A stretch of DNA of 64,000 nucleotides from Longimicrobium sp. GTDB lineage: Bacteria; Gemmatimonadota; Gemmatimonadetes; Longimicrobiales; Longimicrobiaceae. The notes beneath the pieces were generated by a model that was not told where the DNA came from, ran no database searches, and saw nothing but the letters and a program-made list of their open reading frames with translations. The translations under genes were made by a program, and so were the position numbers. Below, piece by piece: positions 46,147 to 54,612 of this stretch (its first letter is position 1; every line of letters starts with the position of its first letter). The stretch is taken from positions 83,700 through 147,699 of the forward strand of contig NZ_DATIND010000149.1 of assembly GCF_035474595.1 (NCBI RefSeq), in the 5' to 3' direction.

Positions 46147-46674
46147 GTGACGCCGCAACCACATTGGGTCCTTTATGTGCTATTCGGAGTTTTCCTCGCC
46201 GCTGTGCTCCTCGCTCTCGGGGTTTCCTTTGTGTGTAGCCATAACGAGTACAAGGTACCTCAAGGCGCAGGGTGGTGGGCGGGGCTTGTTCTCGCTCTTC
46301 TTGTACTGAATTCGTCCTCGGCAAGTTTTGCGGACCTCCCCGCTACCCTGTCTGGTGACGTCGACCTTCGACCGATCGTGCTTCTGACCGTGCATGTCAG
46401 GTGGGTGGTGGTCTCACTATTTGCATTTCTTGCAGCGCTTGCGCTATGGATACTCGAAGATATCAGACTTCCACAGCGCGCTGTCGCCTTCTTCATGCTG
46501 TTGATCGCGTTTTTCTCGGTGTATTCTCTCGCTCACGTTTTCTTGATTCGTCGTGCAAACTCATTTCTTTATTCAACCTTCCTAGGCTGTGTCCTTGGCT
46601 GGCTTGTGCACCTTGCCTTCTTCAGGAGCATTCCTGCAGCCGATCAGGTTGAGCCTGGTACGGTCGGAGCCTAG
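46147..46674 (+). CDS. four-span membrane protein of unknown function, AT-richer than neighbours
   Basis: 175 residues from GTG 46147. Hydrophobic segments lie at about 8-28, 43-60, 78-103 and 110-130, with another weak one near 140-158. No family was recognised. Codon use is clearly less GC-rich than in the surrounding genes (many TTT, CTT, TTG and ATT codons), which suggests recent acquisition with the toxin-antitoxin islet. A good promoter lies upstream, and a strong terminator lies 74 bases after its stop. Confidence 0.65.
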   Translation: MTPQPHWVLYVLFGVFLAAVLLALGVSFVCSHNEYKVPQGAGWWAGLVLALLVLNSSSASFADLPATLSGDVDLRPIVLLTVHVRWVVVSLFAFLAALALWILEDIRLPQRAVAFFMLLIAFFSVYSLAHVFLIRRANSFLYSTFLGCVLGWLVHLAFFRSIPAADQVEPGTVGA

Positions 46675-46747
46675 AATCTCCGAAATTGGGGAGTTTGACT
46701 GGTTCGTGCAGTCCATGACCTTTCTTTCGCCTGGACTGGACGAGTAA

Positions 46748-46782
46748 GAAGGGCCCCTCGCTGGAGGGGCCCTTCGCGTTTC
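46748..46782. terminator. strong bidirectional terminator hairpin
   Basis: Perfect 12-bp stem GAAGGGCCCCTC/GAGGGGCCCTTC with a four-base loop, followed on the plus strand by GCGTTTCT. It lies between the membrane protein gene and the convergent TonB-dependent receptor gene. Confidence 0.8.
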
Positions 46783-46801
46783 TATCACCATCTCCAACCC
46801 A

Positions 46802-49312
46802 TCACCCGCCGAAAGGCGAGCTGGGCTGGGGCTGCTGCTCCTGAGGGCGCTGGCGCAGGCGCGGCGGGCGGCCGAAGTTGTACTGGAAGGCCACGTGCAC
46901 CGCGCGCGACGTCTGCGCACGCTCGGTGAGCTGGATCACGTTGTCGTCGCCCGCGCGGACGCGGAAGCGCTGCTGGTTGAACGGGTCCGACACGCGCACC
47001 GTCACGCTCGCCTTTTCGCCGTACACCTTCTGGCGCATGGAGAAGTTGGCGAACCCGAAGGCGTCGAATCTCCCCCGCTCGATGTTCATGGGCGCGCGGT
47101 AGAAGTAGGCCGCCGTGAACGAGGTGCGCGGGGTGAGGTTGAAGGTGCCGTTCACCCGCGCCGACCAGGTGACCGCCTGCGACGACAGGCTGGACTCGCC
47201 GCCCGTGCCCTCCGTCACCATCTTGAACACGTTGAACCCGCCGAACCCGCTGAACGCCTGCCCCACCCGCAGCGAGCCGTTCAGGTCGGCGCCCCAGCTG
47301 GTGCCGGTGTCCAGGTTCTCGAAGCTCACCGAAGTCACCTCGCGCCCCGCCACGCTGTCCGCCGTGTTGATGATGAAGCGGATGACGTCCGACGTGCGGC
47401 GGTAGAAGGGCGACACCTGCAGCGAGCCCCACCGCGCCGAGTGCTGGTAGCCCAGCTCCACCGCGTCGGTGTACTCGGGGTTCAGCTCCGGGTTGCCCAG
47501 GAAGACGTTCTGCAGGTCGAAGAACACCGGGAACGGGTTCAGCTCCTGGCTTCCCGGCCGGCGGATGCGCCGCGAGTAGCTCACCTTCAGCTGGTCCTGC
47601 TCCCCCAGCTTGTAGCTGGCCAGGGCGCTGGGGAACACGCTCCAGTAGTTGTGCGGGAACTCCTCGCCCGAGTTGGCCAGCGAGAAGGTGCGGCCCGCGT
47701 ACTCGGCCCGCAGCCCGCCCTGCAGCTCGAAGCGGCCCACGCCCCCGCTCAGCACGCCGTAGACGGCGTTCACCTGCTCGTCCAGCTGCAGCGCGTTGCT
47801 CAGGTCGCTGCGCGTGAAGGTGCCGGTGCCCAGCGAGTCGCGCTGCACGCCGAAGTCGCGGTCCAGCCAGCGCACGTATCCCTTGTACCCCGTCTCCAGC
47901 TTCGTGCGGGCGCCCAGCCCGCGCGTGTAGTCCACCTGCCCGGTCACCTGCACGGTGCGCTCGTCGGTGCGGTCGATCTCCGCGTCCACCACCGAGCCCG
48001 CGCCCACCGGCTGGCGCCACAGGTCGGTGCGGTCCAGCTGGGTGCTGCGGTTCACCCGCACCTCGCCGGAAAGCTCGTGGCGCTGCGGCTGCAGCGTGCG
48101 CTTGAAGCCCAGCGTGTAGTCCAGCACGTTCCCGTCCGACCGCGAGTCGCGCACGCGCTGGTAGCGGTCCAGCAGCAGCTGCGCGGCGTCCAGCTCGCTG
48201 TAGTCGCTGATGGTGGCGTCGGTGCCGCCGCGCAGGTTCAGCAGCAGGCCGGTGGAGAGCACGTCGCGCTCGCCCACCCGGTAGTCCATGGTGCCGTTGA
48301 AGTTGTGGCCGTGGTTGTTGTTGGATCCCGAGATGTCCTGGTTGGTGAAGTGCAGCGGCGACCCGGCCGCCAGCCGCGTGCGGTCGTTCAGGCCGGTGAC
48401 CGAGCGGTCGTCGCTGTTGAAGCCGTAGCTGGCGAAGAAGGTGGCCGGGCCCTGCTGGTACCCCAGGTTCCCCGACGCGGTGTAGCGGTCCGCGGTCGAT
48501 GCGGCCAGGGTGAGGCCGCCGCTCAGGCCCAGGTCCACGTTCTGCTTGAGGACGATGTTGATGATCCCCGCCATCCCCTCGGGGTCCTGCCGGGCCGACG
48601 GGTTGGGGATGACCTCCACGCGGTCCAGCGTGTTGGCCGGAAGCTGCTTCAGGTAGCCGGCCAGCTGCGTGCCGCGCAGCGGCGACGGGCGGCCGTTGAT
48701 CTGCACCACCACGTTTTCGTTGCCGCGCAGGCTCACCCGGCCGTCGGCGTCCACCTGCACCGAGGGAACGGCCTCGAGCACCTCGCTGGCGGTGGTGGCC
48801 GCGGGCGCCACCTGGCGGCTCTGGTAGGTGTTGCGGTCGGGGGCGATGGTGGCGGCCTGGCGGTCGGCGGTGGCGGTGATCCCCTGCAGGGCCACGGCGC
48901 CGCGCGACAGGCGGATGGGCCCGGTGTTCACCCGCGCCGCCGCCGGGGTGATGGAGATGCGCGCCGAGGTGCGCGTCTCGTACCCCATCATCGTCACCTT
49001 CATCACGTACGTGCCCGGCCGCAGCCCCTGGATGCGGAAGCTGCCGTCCGGCCGCGCGAGGGCGCCGGCGACCAGCACCGAGTCGGCGTAGACGGCGACG
49101 GAGGCGGCGGGGATGGGGGCGTTGCTCTGCCCGTCGACCACGGAGCCGCGGATCTCGCCGGGGCCGGCGGCGGGCGGCTGCCCCGCGGGCGGGCGCGCGG
49201 CGGGCTGCTGCTGCGCGGCCAGCGGCGCGGCGGCGGAGAAAAGGGAAAGCGCGAGCGCGGCGAGCCAGGTCCATCCGGCGCGGCGCGCGTGGGAATCGGT
49301 ACGACGTTTCAT
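46802..49312 (-). CDS. TonB-dependent outer-membrane receptor with N-terminal carboxypeptidase-like domain
   Basis: 836 residues. A Sec signal peptide is present (basic start, hydrophobic core to about residue 33). A CarboxypepD_reg-like beta sandwich follows at about 52-130 (EIRGSVVDGQSNAPI, DGSFRIQGLRPGTY). The plug domain has LEAVPSVQVDADGRVSLRGN and DRVEVIPNPSARQDPEGMAG. The rest is a long beta barrel of the outer-membrane type. GGAGGT lies six bases before ATG 49312. It probably imports a siderophore, peptide or glycan, or acts as an uncoupled barrel. No cognate SusD-like or TonB gene is present, and the ligand is unknown. Confidence 0.88.
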   Translation of the reverse strand: MKRRTDSHARRAGWTWLAALALSLFSAAAPLAAQQQPAARPPAGQPPAAGPGEIRGSVVDGQSNAPIPAASVAVYADSVLVAGALARPDGSFRIQGLRPGTYVMKVTMMGYETRTSARISITPAAARVNTGPIRLSRGAVALQGITATADRQAATIAPDRNTYQSRQVAPAATTASEVLEAVPSVQVDADGRVSLRGNENVVVQINGRPSPLRGTQLAGYLKQLPANTLDRVEVIPNPSARQDPEGMAGIINIVLKQNVDLGLSGGLTLAASTADRYTASGNLGYQQGPATFFASYGFNSDDRSVTGLNDRTRLAAGSPLHFTNQDISGSNNNHGHNFNGTMDYRVGERDVLSTGLLLNLRGGTDATISDYSELDAAQLLLDRYQRVRDSRSDGNVLDYTLGFKRTLQPQRHELSGEVRVNRSTQLDRTDLWRQPVGAGSVVDAEIDRTDERTVQVTGQVDYTRGLGARTKLETGYKGYVRWLDRDFGVQRDSLGTGTFTRSDLSNALQLDEQVNAVYGVLSGGVGRFELQGGLRAEYAGRTFSLANSGEEFPHNYWSVFPSALASYKLGEQDQLKVSYSRRIRRPGSQELNPFPVFFDLQNVFLGNPELNPEYTDAVELGYQHSARWGSLQVSPFYRRTSDVIRFIINTADSVAGREVTSVSFENLDTGTSWGADLNGSLRVGQAFSGFGGFNVFKMVTEGTGGESSLSSQAVTWSARVNGTFNLTPRTSFTAAYFYRAPMNIERGRFDAFGFANFSMRQKVYGEKASVTVRVSDPFNQQRFRVRAGDDNVIQLTERAQTSRAVHVAFQYNFGRPPRLRQRPQEQQPQPSSPFGG

Positions 49313-49492
49313 GGGGACACCTCCGGGGGAGTGGGCGGGCGGCAAACGCGGCCCGGGGGGATGCCGAGGTGTACGGGGAAACATCCCCGGAGGTTTCACG
49401 GAGATTCACAGCGCTCGCACGCTCCTCTCGCGGCATTCCCGGATCGCATCCTCCCCATCGATCATCCCCCTGCAGGAAGACCGCATGGCTAA

Positions 49493-49556
49493 CACGGAGG
49501 GAACGGAGGCAACGGAGGACTGCATCACTTCCTCCGTTCCCTCCGTTTCCTCCGTG
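49493..49556. repeat. purine/pyrimidine palindrome upstream of M2 peptidase gene
   Basis: Arms of 27 bases (49493-49519 and 49530-49556) pair at 25 of 27 positions. The left arm is built from CGGAGG-like units, the right from CCTCCG units. Same design as the elements at 27430, 51588 and 58295. Here it sits between divergent genes, so simple termination is not its only possible role. Confidence 0.75.
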
Positions 49557-49670
49557 TGATCCTTCTTTCCTGCATCCGCTTGGCGGGACCGGTGCTTGTC
49601 GGGAAGGGGTAAGGTGCTTATCCTCATCCACTTCCAACCTCATCGCCAACTCGACGAAGCGGGGATTTCG

Positions 49671-51512
49671 ATGAACCGGGTGAACTTCATGCGTGCGCGC
49701 ACCCTCGCGTCGGCGGTCGCGCTCGCGGCGCTGGTGCCGGCGCTCGCCGGGGCCCAGGCGCGGACGACGGCTTCGGCCGCCGCCGCGACGCCGCAGTCGG
49801 CCGCCGCGTTCATGGCGGAGACGGAGCGCGAGCTGGCCGAGCTGAGCCTGCGCGACAACCAGGCGGAATGGGTCGCGGCGACCTACATCACCCGCGACAC
49901 CGAGGAATTGTCGGCGCGGGCGCAGAACGAGCTGGCCGTGGCGGTCCAGCGCCGGGCGCTGGCCGCGCGCCGCTTCGACAATCTTCGTCTTCCCGCCGAT
50001 CTGCGGCGCAAGTTCGACCTGCTGCGCCTGTCGCTCTCGGCGCCGCCGCCGGGGAACGCCGCCGAGGCCGAGGAGCTCTCCCGCATCCGCGCCAGCATGG
50101 AGGGCGACTACGGCCGCGGCACGTACTGCAGGCAGCCCGGGCAGTGCATGGACATCAACGCGCTCTCGCGCGTGCTCGCCACCAGCCACGACCCCGCCGA
50201 GCTGCTGGACGCCTGGCAGGGGTGGCACCGCGTGGGCGCGCCCATGCGCCAGCGCTACGCCCGCTTCGTGGAGCTGTCCAACAAGGGCGCGCGCGAGCTG
50301 GGCTACAGCGACGCGGGGGCCATGTGGCGCGGCCGCTACGACATGCCGGCCGACTCGTTCAGCGCCGAGACCGACCGGCTGTGGGAGCAGGTGCGGCCGC
50401 TGTACGTGTCGCTGCACGCCTACGTCCGCCAGCGGCTGGTGGAGCAGTACGGCGCGCAGGTGGTGCCGCCCAACGGGATGATCCCCGCGCACCTGCTGGG
50501 GAACATGTGGGCGCAGGAGTGGGGGAACATCTATCCCATCGTGGCCCCGAAGGTGGCCGCCGGGCCGGGGTACGACCTGACCGAGCTGCTGAAGGCCCGC
50601 AACGTGGACTCGCCGGGGATGGCGAAGTACGCGGAGCGCTTCTTCACCTCGCTGGGCTTCCAGCCGCTGCCGCAGACCTTCTGGGAGCGGTCGATGCTGA
50701 CCAGGCCGCGCGACCGCGACGTGGTGTGCCACGCCAGCGCGTGGGACATCGACGACCAGGAGGACGTGCGCATCAAGGCGTGCCTGGAGCCCACGGCCGA
50801 GGATTTCGTGACCATCCACCACGAGATGGGGCACAACATCTACCAGCGCGCGTATCGCAACCAGCCGTTCATGTTCCGGGGCGGCGCCAACGACGGCTTC
50901 CACGAGGCCATCGGCGACGCGATCGCGCTCTCCATCACCCCCGGCTACCTGAAGCAGGTGGGGCTGCTGGGCGAGATCCCGCCGCCGGCCGCCGACACCG
51001 CGCTGCTGCTGCGGCAGGCGCTGGACAAGGTGGCGTTCCTGCCGTTCGGGCTGATGGTGGACAAGTGGCGCTGGGGCGTGTTCAGCGGGCAGATCACGCC
51101 GGCCAGCTACAACGCCGCGTGGTGGCAGCTGCGCAACCGCTACCAGGGCGTGGCCGCGCCCATGCCGCGCACCGAGGCGGACTTCGATCCGGGCGCCAAG
51201 TACCACATCCCCGCCAACACGCCGTACATGCGCTACTTCCTGGCGCGCGTGCTCCAGTTCCAGTTCTACCGCGCGCTCTGCCGCGAGTCGGGGTACACGG
51301 GGCCGCTGTACCGCTGCTCGTTCTTCGGGAGCGAGGCGGCCGGCCGCAGGTTCAACCGGATGCTGGAGGCGGGGCAGAGCAAGCCGTGGCAGGAAACGCT
51401 CTTCGCGATGACGGGCGAGCGGAAGATGGACGGCACCGCCATGCTGGAGTACTTCGCGCCGCTGAAGGAGTGGCTGGACCGCCAGAACGCCGGGAAGCCC
51501 GTGGGCTGGTGA
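49671..51512 (+). CDS. M2-family peptidyl-dipeptidase (ACE-like), secreted
   Basis: 613 residues, with a Sec signal peptide ending near residue 30 (VPALAGAQA). The zinc site HEMGH is at 384-388 (TIHHEMGHN), followed by the third-ligand region HEAIGDAIALS about 25 residues later. Other M2 hallmarks are the WAQEWGNIY and FQPLPQTFWERS segments and the C-terminal NKPW-like region QSKPWQETL. It should remove C-terminal dipeptides in the periplasm. A terminator follows the stop. A copy of its last 160 bases is found at 53203. Confidence 0.92.
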   Translation: MNRVNFMRARTLASAVALAALVPALAGAQARTTASAAAATPQSAAAFMAETERELAELSLRDNQAEWVAATYITRDTEELSARAQNELAVAVQRRALAARRFDNLRLPADLRRKFDLLRLSLSAPPPGNAAEAEELSRIRASMEGDYGRGTYCRQPGQCMDINALSRVLATSHDPAELLDAWQGWHRVGAPMRQRYARFVELSNKGARELGYSDAGAMWRGRYDMPADSFSAETDRLWEQVRPLYVSLHAYVRQRLVEQYGAQVVPPNGMIPAHLLGNMWAQEWGNIYPIVAPKVAAGPGYDLTELLKARNVDSPGMAKYAERFFTSLGFQPLPQTFWERSMLTRPRDRDVVCHASAWDIDDQEDVRIKACLEPTAEDFVTIHHEMGHNIYQRAYRNQPFMFRGGANDGFHEAIGDAIALSITPGYLKQVGLLGEIPPPAADTALLLRQALDKVAFLPFGLMVDKWRWGVFSGQITPASYNAAWWQLRNRYQGVAAPMPRTEADFDPGAKYHIPANTPYMRYFLARVLQFQFYRALCRESGYTGPLYRCSFFGSEAAGRRFNRMLEAGQSKPWQETLFAMTGERKMDGTAMLEYFAPLKEWLDRQNAGKPVGW

Positions 51513-51536
51513 CCCGCCGCGGCGAAGGATGAGACG

Positions 51537-51571
51537 AAGGCCGCTTCCGCCGATCGGTGGGGCGGCCTTCT
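51537..51571 (+). terminator. intrinsic terminator of M2 peptidase gene
   Basis: Perfect 9-bp stem GAAGGCCGC (51537-51545) and GCGGCCTTC (51563-51571), then TCATTGG. Confidence 0.6.
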
Positions 51572-51587
51572 CATTGGAAAAGGAGCC

Positions 51588-51659
51588 TCTCACAGAGGAC
51601 GCGGAGGTCACGGAGCGTGTGGGCGTTTCCTCCACGTTCTCTGTGGCCTCTGTGAGAGA
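51588..51659. repeat. purine/pyrimidine palindrome after M2 peptidase gene
   Basis: Arms 51588-51616 and 51631-51659 pair at 22 of 29 positions, with perfect 12-base outer ends (CTCTCACAGAGG/CCTCTGTGAGAG). It lies directly after the terminator and before the sulfatase gene. Confidence 0.7.
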
Positions 51660-51774
51660 TGGAGGATCGGCGGAGATCGATTGGGATGATCGTGGTTGGA
51701 GATGCCCGCCGCCGTGCTTACACTGATGCATCCCACCCACCCCACCCCATCGACATCCCCCGGAGGCCCTCCCG

Positions 51775-53118
51775 ATGGATCGCAGGCGCTTCATCCTGGA
51801 CCTCGCCGGCGCCGCCGCGGCCATCGCCCTGGCGCCCTCCCTCGGCTCCGGCGCGATGCGGCTGGCGCGGCGCGCGCGGCCCAACATCCTGCTGATCATG
51901 TCCGACGACCTGGGGTACGGCGACTTGGGGATCACGGGGCGGACGGACTACCGCACGCCGGTGATCGACCAGATCGCGCGCTCGGGCGTGGAGCTCACGC
52001 AGATGTACACGGCGGCGCCGGTGTGCACGCCCACGCGCGTGGCGCTCATCACCGGGCGCTACCCCGCGCGCACGACGGCCGGGCTGTACGAGCCGCTGAC
52101 CCGGCAGAACGTGGGCGTGGAGACGGACCCGCCCACGCTGGGGCTGCTGATGAAGGCGGCGGGGTACGAGACGGCGCTCGTGGGCAAGTGGCACCTGGGC
52201 ACCTTTCCGCGCTTCCACCCGCTGCGGCACGGGTGGGACGAGTTCTACGGCTTCCTGGGCGCCGGCGCCGACTACGCCAGCCACGTGGACGTGGAGCTCC
52301 GCCGCAGCCTGTTCCAGGACGGCACGCGCACCGTCCGCACGCCGGGGTACCTCACCGACCTGTTCACCGAGCGCGCGGTCCGCATCCTCCGGCGCCGGCG
52401 GTCGCGGCCGCTCTTCCTGAACCTCCAGTACAACGCGCCGCACTGGCCGTGGCAGGGGCCCGGCGACCCGCCGTACCCCGACTCCGCCTCGTTCAGCTCC
52501 GGCGGCTCGCCGGCGACGTACGGGCGGATGGTGGAGAGCATGGACACGGGCGTGGGGCGGGTGCTGGAGGCGCTGCACCGCGCGGGGATGGAGCGCGACA
52601 CGCTGGTGATCTTCACCAGCGACAACGGGGGCGAGCGCTTCTCGCACATGGGGCCGTTCAGCGCGGGGAAGATGACGCTGAACGAGGGCGGCATCCGCGT
52701 GGCGGCCATGGCGCGCTGGCCCGGCGTGATCCCCGCCGGGAGCCGCACCGGCCAGGTGGCGGTGACGATGGACCTGACCGCCACCTTCCTGGCGCTGGCG
52801 GGCACGCGCGCCCCGGCCGCCGCGCCGCCCGACGGCATCGACCTGACGCCGGCGCTCACCGGCGCGCGCGGAGGCGTCCGCCGCGAGCTGGTCTGGCGCA
52901 TCTCGCAGCGCCGCAGGCAGAAGGCGGTGCGCAGCGGCGACTGGAAGTACCTGCAAAAGGACGACGGGGAGTTCCTGTACGACCTCGCCACCGATCCGGG
53001 GGAGAAGACGGACCTGAAGCTCGCCCAGCCCGCGGTGTTCGGGGACCTGAAGGAGCGGCTGGCCGCGTGGGAGCGCGAGGTGCTGCCGCCCGTGCCGCTC
53101 GATCCCGCGGAGGCGTGA
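51775..53118 (+). CDS. Tat-exported sulfatase
   Basis: 447 residues. A twin-arginine signal (DRRRFILDLAGAAA) is at the start. The sulfatase signature C-x-P-x-R is at Cys84 (VCTPTRVALITGRYP), the cysteine converted to formylglycine. Metal ligands are in LLIMSDDLGYGD and the later FTSDNGGERF. GKWHLG is the second family motif. It hydrolyses sulphate esters outside the cytoplasm; the substrate is unknown. No formylglycine-generating enzyme gene is in the window. It separates the M2 gene from the duplicated M2 3' fragment. Confidence 0.93.
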   Translation: MDRRRFILDLAGAAAAIALAPSLGSGAMRLARRARPNILLIMSDDLGYGDLGITGRTDYRTPVIDQIARSGVELTQMYTAAPVCTPTRVALITGRYPARTTAGLYEPLTRQNVGVETDPPTLGLLMKAAGYETALVGKWHLGTFPRFHPLRHGWDEFYGFLGAGADYASHVDVELRRSLFQDGTRTVRTPGYLTDLFTERAVRILRRRRSRPLFLNLQYNAPHWPWQGPGDPPYPDSASFSSGGSPATYGRMVESMDTGVGRVLEALHRAGMERDTLVIFTSDNGGERFSHMGPFSAGKMTLNEGGIRVAAMARWPGVIPAGSRTGQVAVTMDLTATFLALAGTRAPAAAPPDGIDLTPALTGARGGVRRELVWRISQRRRQKAVRSGDWKYLQKDDGEFLYDLATDPGEKTDLKLAQPAVFGDLKERLAAWEREVLPPVPLDPAEA

Positions 53119-53202
53119 CGGGGTCCGGATCCGGGGGTGAAGGGGAAAGATGGACGACGGCCCGCGCCCGGGTGAGCGCGCCGTCCTGCGTCCGGGCGCC
53201 GC

Positions 53203-53362
53203 TTCAACCGGATGCTGGAGGCGGGGCAGAGCAAGCCGTGGCAGGAAACGCTCTTCGCGATGACGGACGAGCGGAAGATGGACGGCACCGCCATGCTGGA
53301 GTACTTCGCGCCGCTGAAGGAGTGGCTGGACCGCCAGAACGCGGGGAGGCCCGTGGGCTGGT
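53203..53362 (+). pseudogene. remnant: duplicated 3' end of M2 peptidase gene
   Basis: About 155 bases nearly identical to the end of the M2 gene (51350-51510): three differences are visible in the aligned part, giving Gly to Asp, a silent change and Lys to Arg. The frame continues past the original stop position because the terminal TGA is replaced by TCAGATC. The rest of the gene is missing, and the sequence just upstream (53119-53202) has no M2 similarity. This is either the end of a lost tandem paralogue or a short copy. The strong terminator at 53398 follows it. Confidence 0.85.
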
Positions 53363-53397
53363 CAGATCGGGCAGGGGCAGGGAATGGAGACGAGAAG

Positions 53398-53434
53398 ACC
53401 GGCCCGCGCTCGTATCGAGCGCGGGCCGGTTTTC
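53398..53434. terminator. strong terminator after M2 remnant
   Basis: A perfect 15-bp stem (ACCGGCCCGCGCTCG with its complement) and a three-base TAT loop, followed by TTTC on the plus strand. Also suitably placed for the convergent Cys-rich peptide gene. Confidence 0.8.
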
Positions 53435-53449
53435 ATGCAGCTTCCGCGA

Positions 53450-53686
53450 TCAGGGGATCTGGCCGCAGCGGCAGATGCCGCCTTCCGCGCAGTAGCCCTG
53501 GCTGCCGGGGCAGCCGATGGCGCACGAAGCGTAGGCGTAGTCGAATCCCCGGTCCGGGCAGGTGCGCAGGGCCGCGCCCGCGGGCGGCGCCGTGCTCCCG
53601 AACGCCTGCGCGGCGCCGAAGCCCAGCGAGCCCAGCAGCGCGGCCGCCAGCGCTCCCTGGCGGAGGTAGCTCAGCGAACGGCTCAT
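53450..53686 (-). CDS. small secreted Cys-rich peptide
   Basis: 78 residues from ATG 53686, with GGAGG five bases upstream. A signal peptide spans about 1-28 (hydrophobic core ALAAALLGSLGFG, cleavage near AQA). The mature part of about 50 residues has six cysteines (TCPD, SCAIGC, YCAEGGICRC), suggesting three disulphides. No family was recognised. It could be a secreted inhibitor, toxin or envelope peptide. Confidence 0.6.
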   Translation of the reverse strand: MSRSLSYLRQGALAAALLGSLGFGAAQAFGSTAPPAGAALRTCPDRGFDYAYASCAIGCPGSQGYCAEGGICRCGQIP

Positions 53687-54025
53687 CCGTCCTCCCATGA
53701 TGAAGGTTCCGTTCCCGCACGAAAAGTGCGAGTCCGGCGCGTGCATGTGAGCGTGATGGCCTGATGCAATCGGTATACCTCCGCCCCACCGCGCGGAATC
53801 CGGTCCGTTCCGTGATCCGCCCACGCGGGAATCGGCGGGATGTGCGGCTGGAAGATGAAGACCGTCGCGCGCCGCGGGCCGGGCCGATGCGGCCGCCGCC
53901 GCCCGGCGAGCGGATGCAGGGGGACGGACGCGGCGCGCGGGGATGCGTCCCGGTTGTCCATGCGGGCGCGGAAGTGTAGATTGGAGGCACACTTACACCA
54001 TCCGTTCCCCGCCCCGCGAGCCGAA

Positions 54026-54481
54026 GTGTCCTATCTCCTGCTCTGCCTGACCTCGTTCGCGATCTGCGGTGCGGGGGCGCTGCTTCCGTTCGTGAACACG
54101 GAGATCTACCTGATCGGCGCCTCGGCGCTGATGCCGCGGGCGATGTGGGTGCCGCTGGTGATCGCCGGCTCGCTGGGGGCGATGGCGGGGAAGGTGCTGC
54201 TGTACCTGGCCGGCCGCGGCGTGGTGAAGCTGCCGAAGGGGCGCGTGCAGCGCGGCATCACCGCCATGCAGGCGAAGATGGAGGCGCGGCCGAAGACGGG
54301 AAAGCTGCTCTACGCCGTGAGCGCCGTGGTCGGCCTGCCGCCCTTCTACGTGACCACCATCGCCGCCGGGGCGGTGGAGATGAACTTCGTGTTCTTCCTC
54401 CTCGCCGGGCTCGCGGGGCGCATCGTCCGCTTCGCCGCCGTGGTCGCACTGCCGCACATGGCATCCGGATGGGCGAGCTGA
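54026..54481 (+). CDS. small membrane protein of VTT/DedA-like type
   Basis: 151 residues from GTG 54026 (ATG is absent nearby, and the frame is open upstream). Hydrophobic segments lie at the N-terminus, about 40-60 and 105-145. Segment GSLGAMAGKVLLYLAGRGV resembles the G-x-x-x-G-D-x-x-x-Y-x-x-G motif of DedA/VTT proteins, and VGLPPFYVTTIAAGAVEMNF, then GLAGRIVRF, resembles their second re-entrant half with the terminal Arg. DedA proteins flip or transport lipids. The start is uncertain. Confidence 0.6.
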   Translation: MSYLLLCLTSFAICGAGALLPFVNTEIYLIGASALMPRAMWVPLVIAGSLGAMAGKVLLYLAGRGVVKLPKGRVQRGITAMQAKMEARPKTGKLLYAVSAVVGLPPFYVTTIAAGAVEMNFVFFLLAGLAGRIVRFAAVVALPHMASGWAS

Positions 54482-54612
54482 GCCACGTGCGAGCGCGGCG
54501 CCGTCACCCGGCTCGGCACTCGCTCGCCGCCCTGCACGCGGGCAGGTAATCGGCGCAGGCGTCGCCCTTCCGTGTCATCGCGATCCTCCCCATCTCCATC
54601 TTCCCGGTCCCC

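Noticed and set aside
46785..51935. A 1,716-codon open frame on the minus strand and comparable long antisense frames over the TonB receptor, M2 and sdh genes
   Set aside because: They are out-of-frame readings of high-GC genes with Arg/Pro/Ala/His-rich content. The real genes in other frames have clear catalytic motifs and ribosome sites.
51696..53495. Plus-strand 599-codon frame over the sulfatase gene
   Set aside because: It is a shifted reading of the sulfatase gene; the true frame has the Tat signal and the C-x-P-x-R motif.
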